Assembly (NCBI GenBank): GCA_052169645.1
Contig: JBQNCA010000006.1
Span: forward strand, 1-64,000
Source: JAIKWW01 sp052169645
GTDB taxonomy: Bacteria; Bacillota; Clostridia; Peptostreptococcales; Anaerovoracaceae
DNA: 64,000 nt
Direction of reading: 5' to 3'
Shown: positions 60,988 through 64,000 of the stretch, piece after piece
Layout: every line of letters begins with the position of its first letter
Numbering within the stretch: the first letter of the stretch is position 1
The notes under the pieces: generated by a model
What the model was told of the DNA's origin: nothing
What the model saw: only the letters and a program-made list of their open reading frames with translations
Databases searched by the model: none
Made by a program: the position numbers and the translations under genes

Positions 60988-63033
60988 TTACCTTCTGCGG
61001 GACATTCGGCTGCGGAACCGGCTCGCCTTGCCCGGCTTAATCGTTAAATTATCGATTTTTGAACTTTCATCAACCGAAGCGTCTGTCCGGGATTCTGCAT
61101 TTTCTTCAGAATCGGTCGCATTTTCTTCTTCAAGCTTATTGTCATCCTGCTTTCTTGCAGCCGCCAATTTTTCCGGAACGGTACGAGCTATGCGTTTTGC
61201 AATACCTTTACTGTCCATGCCGTATTCATGCTCAAGCTCCGCCTGAGAACCGTGCGGAATAAATTCATCCTTCCAACCTATTTTTTTAATAGTGACGGCA
61301 AAGCCGAACTGCTCCGCAAATTCCTCAGCAGCACTTCCGAATCCCCCTGTTACGACATTATCCTCTACTGTTATAAGCTTACCGGTCTTTCTTGCGGATT
61401 CGATAATCGCATTGCCTCTTATAGGCTTAACCCGTCTTACATCTATCACCTCCGCCGAAATACCGTTTTTTTCTAAAATTTCAGCCGCCTTGAGACAGAC
61501 CGATGTCATTTTCCCTACCGCCAAGACCGTAACATCAGAGCCTTCACGCATTATACGAGGCTCCATGGAATAATCCCTGCGAGTAAATTCATCAGTGAGA
61601 ACCGTAGCTGTCCCCTTAGGATATCTTATGGCTACCGGTCCGTTCAATGAAAGAGCATAATCCATCATTATACGAAGCTCATAGGCATCCGACGGAGCCA
61701 ACACTGTCATATTAGGCATATGCATGAGATAAGACAAATCGAACACGCCGTGATGAGTGGCTCCGTCCTCGCCCACTATGCCCGCTCTGTCGATACAAAA
61801 TACCACCGGCAGATTCTGCATACATACATCTATCAAAATTTGATCATATGCACGCTGCAAAAATGTTGAATATATAGCTACAAAAGGTCGTTTCCCGCTA
61901 AGAGCAAGCCCTGCAGCAAACGATACGGCGTGTTCCTCGGCTATTCCAACATCAAAAGTCCTGTCCGGGAAGGTACGTGCAAAGCCGGAAAGTCCAGTTC
62001 CGTCAATCATGGCTGCACTGATTGCAACTATACGCTCGTCTCCGCTCGCCATAGCCGCCAGCTTTCTGCCGAATATTTCAGAATATGTTTTTTCATCCTT
62101 TTCTCTGAGCTGCATGCCGGTTGCAGCATCAAAAGGACCAACTCCGTGATACCTGTCGGGATTATTTTCAGAAAGTTTATAGCCTCTGCCCTTCTGCGTA
62201 ATGCAATGAACTATTACAGGTTCGCCGAGATTTTTGGCTGACTCGAATACATCTATCAATTCTCTTAGATTATGACCGTCTACCGGTCCGAGATATTTAA
62301 ATCCCATTTCTTCAAATAAAATTCCCGGGACAACCATATATTTAACAGAATCTTTTATCGCTGAAAGACCTTTGTAAATGCCTTTTCCAACAATGGGAAT
62401 CTTTGTTAACCCCTTCTTCAATCCGCTCTTGAAGCCTTTATATCTGTCCGATGATCTCAGCTTTGACAGATGCTGCGATATCCCGCCGTGATTCTTTGAA
62501 ATAGACATGGCATTGTCATTCAAAATTATAACGAGAGGAGTATCCATAACGCCTGCATTATTCATAGCCTCAAAAGCCATTCCTCCCGTCATTGCCCCGT
62601 CTCCTATAACCGCCGCAACAGCATGGTTTTCATTGTTCAAATCCCTGGCAACAGCCATTCCCAAGGCTGCCGATATTGAATCGCTGCTGTGTCCCGAGTC
62701 ATAGGTATCATATATACTCTCGCTGCGCTTAGGAAATCCGCTTATACCGCCTTTGCGTCTCAAAGATCCGAAATCCGAGCCTCTGCCCGTAAGAAGCTTA
62801 TGAACATATGACTGATGTCCCACATCCCAAACTATCTTGTCATCGGGTGCTTTAAAAACCTTGTGCAAAGCTACCGTCAGCTCCACTATTCCCAAATTTG
62901 ACGCCAAATGCCCGCCATTCTCCGAAACTGTAGCTATAATAGCAGCTCTGAGCTCCGAACAAAGTTCTTCGAGCTCCTTATACGACATATCTTTCAAATC
63001 TTCAGGCAAAATGCCGGCTTCTATCCTGCTCAT
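60988..63033 (-). CDS. dxs: 1-deoxy-D-xylulose-5-phosphate synthase (681 aa)
   Basis: ThDP enzyme of the MEP pathway making DXP from pyruvate and glyceraldehyde-3-phosphate. GHLASNLGIVELTVALH, the ThDP motif GDGAMTGGMAFEAMNNAG and the transketolase pyrimidine domain (EEHAVSFAAGLA) are intact. Typical Dxs ends near 620-630. This one continues with about 50 residues of acidic, low-complexity sequence (EEENATDSEENAE) followed by a basic end (RFRSRMSRRR). The tail is outside the catalytic fold. It is 36 bp after oapA and five before tlyA. Confidence 0.96.
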   Translation of the reverse strand: MSRIEAGILPEDLKDMSYKELEELCSELRAAIIATVSENGGHLASNLGIVELTVALHKVFKAPDDKIVWDVGHQSYVHKLLTGRGSDFGSLRRKGGISGFPKRSESIYDTYDSGHSSDSISAALGMAVARDLNNENHAVAAVIGDGAMTGGMAFEAMNNAGVMDTPLVIILNDNAMSISKNHGGISQHLSKLRSSDRYKGFKSGLKKGLTKIPIVGKGIYKGLSAIKDSVKYMVVPGILFEEMGFKYLGPVDGHNLRELIDVFESAKNLGEPVIVHCITQKGRGYKLSENNPDRYHGVGPFDAATGMQLREKDEKTYSEIFGRKLAAMASGDERIVAISAAMIDGTGLSGFARTFPDRTFDVGIAEEHAVSFAAGLALSGKRPFVAIYSTFLQRAYDQILIDVCMQNLPVVFCIDRAGIVGEDGATHHGVFDLSYLMHMPNMTVLAPSDAYELRIMMDYALSLNGPVAIRYPKGTATVLTDEFTRRDYSMEPRIMREGSDVTVLAVGKMTSVCLKAAEILEKNGISAEVIDVRRVKPIRGNAIIESARKTGKLITVEDNVVTGGFGSAAEEFAEQFGFAVTIKKIGWKDEFIPHGSQAELEHEYGMDSKGIAKRIARTVPEKLAAARKQDDNKLEEENATDSEENAESRTDASVDESSKIDNLTIKPGKASRFRSRMSRRR

Positions 63034-63069
63034 AATAATTTATCGGAGTATTAAAATACTCCTCTCCTA

Positions 63070-63633
63070 TCATTTATTCTTTATATGATGTTCCGTAAAT
63101 ACGGAGATTATTTTACCTATAAACAAAATAATCTCCTTTGCCTTTGAAATAGCAAGCTCCTTGCCGATAGCCTTTCCTCCTATGGTAACGGATGCTACCA
63201 ATCCGCTGAGAATAAGTGCAAATACTGTCTGATCCGCTATTCCCAGCTCGCTGACCTTAGTTACTATAAAGGCTGCAGCGGTTCCGCTTATAATGCCGCA
63301 TGTATCACCCACAACATCATTGCATAAATTTGAAACCCTGCTCGCATTTCTTATCAACTTGAGAGAACTTCTTGCACCCTTTATCTTGCCTGCCGCCATG
63401 GAATGAAACGGCTTCTCTTCCGCAACCGTCACCGCAACCCCGACTATATCAAAAGCTACACCTGTAAGTATTATCACTATCAACACTATAAACGCTGTAA
63501 CAAGCGTTGAATTTCTGAGTACCGTCTCTGAAAAGAGACTCATAAATACCGAAAGCAGAAATGCAAAAATAGTTATACTTACGACCCATCTTCGTCGTAC
63601 ACTTACGACATCCTTAGCCTTAACTTTTTTCAT
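63070..63633 (-). CDS. oapA: OapA-like membrane protein (OLE RNA-associated, 187 aa)
   Basis: An integral membrane protein with four hydrophobic segments (about residues 16-35, 44-70, 112-128, 134-152) and a cytoplasmic loop. The region SRVSNLCNDVVGDTCGIISG and VASVTIGGKAIGKELAI are typical of OapA, which has distant DUF21/CNNM-type character, so some databases call it CorB-like Mg2+ transporter. OapA is the protein partner of OLE RNA, a large bacterial ncRNA. Gene order here (structured RNA, this gene, dxs, tlyA) matches OLE loci. Identification rests on length, segments, motifs and context; an alignment was not possible. Confidence 0.78.
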   Translation of the reverse strand: MKKVKAKDVVSVRRRWVVSITIFAFLLSVFMSLFSETVLRNSTLVTAFIVLIVIILTGVAFDIVGVAVTVAEEKPFHSMAAGKIKGARSSLKLIRNASRVSNLCNDVVGDTCGIISGTAAAFIVTKVSELGIADQTVFALILSGLVASVTIGGKAIGKELAISKAKEIILFIGKIISVFTEHHIKNK

Positions 63634-63713
63634 AATATCCGTTTATTCTATAAAAACCGCTATCTGAGATTACATCATAAATCATATTGCTTCTTATTTC
63701 CAATTTAAAATCG

Positions 63714-63747
63714 CTGTCAGATACTTTATATTGAAGGATTCTGACAG
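63714..63747 (-). other. Hairpin in the spacer between the structured RNA and oapA
   Basis: Perfect 7-bp arms CTGTCAG (63714-63720) and CTGACAG (63741-63747) around a 20-nt AT-rich loop. It could form the 3' end of the RNA or a processing or attenuation site in the leader of oapA. Confidence 0.4.
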
Positions 63748-63759
63748 ATTTTCAATTCA

Positions 63760-64000
63760 AGTTAAAAAAATAAGTGGACAAAATTCGTGTTAACTTTAAG
63801 GCATAGGTCCGGTAAGATTTCCTGCAAAGCTGCTGATCTGTCGCCAAATCAGCGGTTTCCCATTAAAGCTCCGCTCGTGCCGTTGCCGGACACGAAACCG
63901 GATCACCACTCAGTCCATACTGCAATCCACGAATATTATACAGCCTAGGGGATTTCCCCGACAGTATTGTTTTTCCTTATCCTCTTTTGCAAAAAAGGTT
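63760..64000 (-). ncRNA. 3' part of an OLE RNA (partial, runs off the window)
   Basis: About 240 bases without a usable reading frame, more GC-rich and structured than the flanks. Helices visible: GCTGAT/ATCAGC (63832-63853), GGGG-ATTT-CCCC (63948-63959) enclosed by ATACTG (63917-63922) with CAGTAT (63962-63967), and CCGG/CCGG pairs near 63880-63905 with a possible long-range GTCCGG/CCGGAC contact to 63808-63815. It lies directly upstream of oapA on the same strand, where OLE RNA is expected. OLE RNA is about 600 nt, so most of it would lie beyond the edge. Boundaries are approximate; identity is inferred from context. Confidence 0.6.

Noticed and set aside
63780..64000. Cobalamin riboswitch
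   Set aside because: The region has riboswitch-like CCGG and GGTG pieces, but the B12-box core (GCCACTG and flanking elements) is absent on both strands, and the downstream genes are not corrinoid genes. Position before oapA fits OLE RNA better.
1..64000. CRISPR array, prophage, IS element, rRNA or tRNA
   Set aside because: No regularly spaced direct repeats, transposase or phage genes were seen, and no obvious tRNA or rRNA. A tRNA could be missed by eye; tRNAscan-SE would settle it.

Overview
This window looks like chromosomal DNA of an anaerobic, low-GC Clostridium-like Firmicute. The evidence is AGGAGG-type ribosome binding sites, TTGACA/TATAAT promoters, an IspH-ribosomal protein S1 fusion, a T-box leader, a CIRCE element, three SLH (S-layer homology) domains on a secreted protein, pyruvate carboxylase, an iron alcohol dehydrogenase, HemW, and a likely OLE RNA/OapA pair. 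Family-level placement (for example Anaerovoracaceae/Family XIII) is only a guess. Nearly all genes lie on the minus strand. The plus-strand genes are a truncated GHKL kinase end at the left edge, argR-recN and rpsT. I saw no prophage, insertion sequence, CRISPR array, rRNA or tRNA.

Layout by region. 1-12 kb: a CmpB-like membrane protein, an orphan argC, a 100-aa protein with its own promoter and terminator, ilvC-ilvB, a small P-loop ATPase, a T-box-controlled ileS (eukaryote-like type 2) directly joined to rlmN, and an Mrp-type ATPase. 12.3-14.5 kb: argR-recN with a candidate ARG box. 14.6-23.1 kb: one compact operon, read from 23 kb down: a 1057-aa TPR protein, a CobK-like protein, a CobO-like protein, rarA, ispH-S1 and aroK. 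23.1-31.6 kb: a complete-looking Tad/Flp pilus operon (cpaE, cpaF, tadB, tadC, Flp pilin, two TadE-like proteins, a DUF5702 pseudopilin-like protein and a DUF6382 protein), with a promoter upstream and a terminator downstream.

31.7-45.4 kb: lepA-hemW, an iron alcohol dehydrogenase, a large SLH surface protein with GLUG-like repeats, divergent rpsT followed by a GC-rich run of hairpins, an unannotated 40-aa membrane peptide, an acyl-CoA ligase, and aroF-deoD-M29 aminopeptidase. 45.5-55.1 kb: pyc, glyQS, a DUF4342 protein, and the tightly packed phoH-ybeY / cdd-era-recO block. 55.4-64 kb: htpG behind a perfect CIRCE operator, an isolated AAA_14/DUF4143 ATPase, a HAD phosphatase, tlyA, dxs and oapA. 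At the right edge, just upstream of oapA and on the same strand, is a structured non-coding region that I interpret as the 3' part of an OLE RNA, cut by the window end.

How the genes connect: isoprenoid synthesis is represented twice (ispH in the S1 fusion, dxs in the OLE operon). Translation and ribosome functions are spread through the window (ileS2, rlmN, S1, lepA, S20, glyQS, ybeY, era, tlyA). Branched-chain amino acid, arginine and aromatic pathways are each represented by one to three genes. The Tad operon and the SLH protein form the surface-exposed part.
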